From the NCBI GenBank assembly GCA_035650475.1, contig DASRHP010000009.1, positions 548,545 through 612,544 of the forward strand: a stretch of DNA of 64,000 nt. The letters are read 5' to 3'. The stretch comes from Candidatus Binataceae bacterium (lineage in GTDB: Bacteria; Desulfobacterota; Binatia; Binatales; Binataceae). The notes below the pieces were generated by a model, which was not told where the DNA came from, made no database searches, and saw nothing but the letters and a program-made list of their open reading frames with translations. Below are positions 62,956 to 64,000 of this stretch, piece by piece. A program made the position numbers and the translations under genes. Numbering within the stretch: position 1 is the stretch's first letter; every line of letters begins with the position of its first letter.

Positions 62956-64000
62956 CTACAGCCTGCGCTCGCCGCTGCCCCATAGGTTGAAGGCGACGAG
63001 TCCCACCGTGTAAACCGCGGCGGCCAGGTAGAAGGCGCCGGCGTAGGAGCCGGTGGCCTGGACGATAAAGCCGGTGGCGGCGACCCCGATGATGCCGGGC
63101 AGCGTGGCGAAGGTGTTCGAGATGCCCATCAGGATCCCGGCATAGCGCGGTCCCACATCGAGATGGTTGACGCCGAAGGCGCCCATTCCGAGCGCGCCGC
63201 CGCCGATCGACAGCGTCGCGAGCATCACCGCCTCCACTGCGCCGTGTGCGGCCGGCAACGCGCACATCGCAACCGCGCCCAGGGCGAAAGCGCTCGATTG
63301 CAGGAGCTTGCGCACCGCGGTCAGCCGCAGCCCGCGCGCCTGAAGCCCGTCGGCGATCCATCCGCTGACGTTGCCGACGACGAAGGCGGCGAGATAAGGC
63401 ACCACCGCCAGCAGGCCGAGGTTTTTGAGCGGCACCTGGAAGGTATGGTCGAGATAGCTGGGAAGCCAGAGGAGCAGGATGTAGAAGCCGAAATTGTTGC
63501 AGGTGTGGGCGATAACGATCGCCCATACCGCGGGCTCGGCGCATATCCGCCGCCACGGAATTTGCTGTGCCGCCTCGACCTCGGAGCGTCCGGCGCGGAT
63601 GACCGCCATCTCGGCCGTGCTCACGCCCGCCGAGCTCTCGGGCCAGTCGTCGGCTTTCCACCACCAGGCGGCGAGCCACCCGAGGCCGAGCAGGCCGGAG
63701 AGGTAGAATACCGCTTCCCATCCGAAGGCGATGATTATCGGCGGGCTCGCCAGCAGGGCGACGATCGTGCCGAGCGCGGTGCCGCTCAAGTGCAGCGAGA
63801 TGGCGCGCGCGCGTTCGCCCGCGGGCGCCCATCGCGCGGCGATCGAATGAATCGCCGGAAAGTTGAGCGCCTCGCCCGCGCCTAGAAGCCCGCGCATGCA
63901 CAGCAGCAGCGCGAACGACGCAGTCGCCGGCGGCGTCAGAAAAGTCGCCAGCGACCATAGCGCAACGCCCGCGCCGAGCACGCGTTTGCCGCCGAAGCGG
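62956..64000 (-). CDS. MFS transporter, N-terminus cut by window edge
   Basis: About 347 residues visible; the frame continues past the right edge. The inter-helix loop RFGGKRVLGAGVALWSL at the edge is MFS motif A, and GLLGAGEALNFPAIHSIAAR and the LSGTALGTIVA block suit the anion:cation symporter (ACS) subfamily. About nine to ten helices are seen. Substrate, probably an organic acid, is unknown. Confidence 0.9.
   Translation of the reverse strand, partial: RFGGKRVLGAGVALWSLATFLTPPATASFALLLCMRGLLGAGEALNFPAIHSIAARWAPAGERARAISLHLSGTALGTIVALLASPPIIIAFGWEAVFYLSGLLGLGWLAAWWWKADDWPESSAGVSTAEMAVIRAGRSEVEAAQQIPWRRICAEPAVWAIVIAHTCNNFGFYILLLWLPSYLDHTFQVPLKNLGLLAVVPYLAAFVVGNVSGWIADGLQARGLRLTAVRKLLQSSAFALGAVAMCALPAAHGAVEAVMLATLSIGGGALGMGAFGVNHLDVGPRYAGILMGISNTFATLPGIIGVAATGFIVQATGSYAGAFYLAAAVYTVGLVAFNLWGSGERRL

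Overview
This 64 kb window comes from a high-GC, densely coded Gram-negative bacterial chromosome. No rRNA, tRNA, CRISPR array or intact transposon was found. The Gram-negative call rests on MlaC, a WaaP-like kinase, LPS/polysaccharide-type glycosyltransferases and MsbA-type exporters. The F420-type luciferase-like oxidoreductase, the metal-dependent amidohydrolase and the overall composition recall uncultured Binatota or deltaproteobacterium-like lineages, but that placement is inference and was not tested.

Left part (1-26 kb): a hybrid histidine kinase cut by the left edge (four PAS regions, HisKA, HATPase, two receivers, Hpt); a CHAD protein; a 560-base gap holding two decayed mobile-type gene fragments; a ketopantoate-reductase-like protein; coaE; and an ABC exporter translationally coupled to a glycoside-hydrolase/glycosyltransferase fusion. 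Then come an alpha/beta hydrolase, a TrmN6-like methyltransferase, a small divergent protein with a terminator, Hsp20, LemA and an M48 protease. A long minus-strand run follows: ruvX, mltG, a Q/G/N-rich membrane protein, MoxR, DUF58, BatA-like, a double-VWA protein, a Nudix protein and smpB.

Middle part (26-42 kb): an M23 peptidase, a glycerophosphodiesterase, an F420-type oxidoreductase and MlaC, then the accessory region of greatest interest. Between 30.9 and 41.5 kb lie a WaaP-like kinase, a VIT1-type transporter, four PAPS-type sulfotransferases, two GT2 glycosyltransferases, an MsbA-type exporter and a methyltransferase. Together they suggest a pathway that builds and exports a sulfated glycan or glycolipid. 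A CysQ-like phosphatase at 62 kb could recycle the PAP by-product.

Right part (41.5-64 kb): a Rieske protein, argJ, secA, murI coupled to a spore-photoproduct-lyase-like radical SAM protein, another GT2, engB, an amidohydrolase, a YbhB-family protein, an HTH protein, an SDR, and a DUF1634/TauE pair. Next are a PyrF-like protein that has lost several active-site signatures, an arsR-arsM arsenic methylation pair with a palindromic operator over the promoter, cinA, pgpA, a decayed PIN-toxin fragment, a cytidylate-kinase-like/BON fusion, a deoxyhypusine-synthase-like enzyme, cysQ and an MFS transporter cut by the right edge.

Many neighbours overlap by 1-11 bases (TGATG, ATGA), so translational coupling is common. 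All functional calls come from reading motifs by eye; no database search was run.
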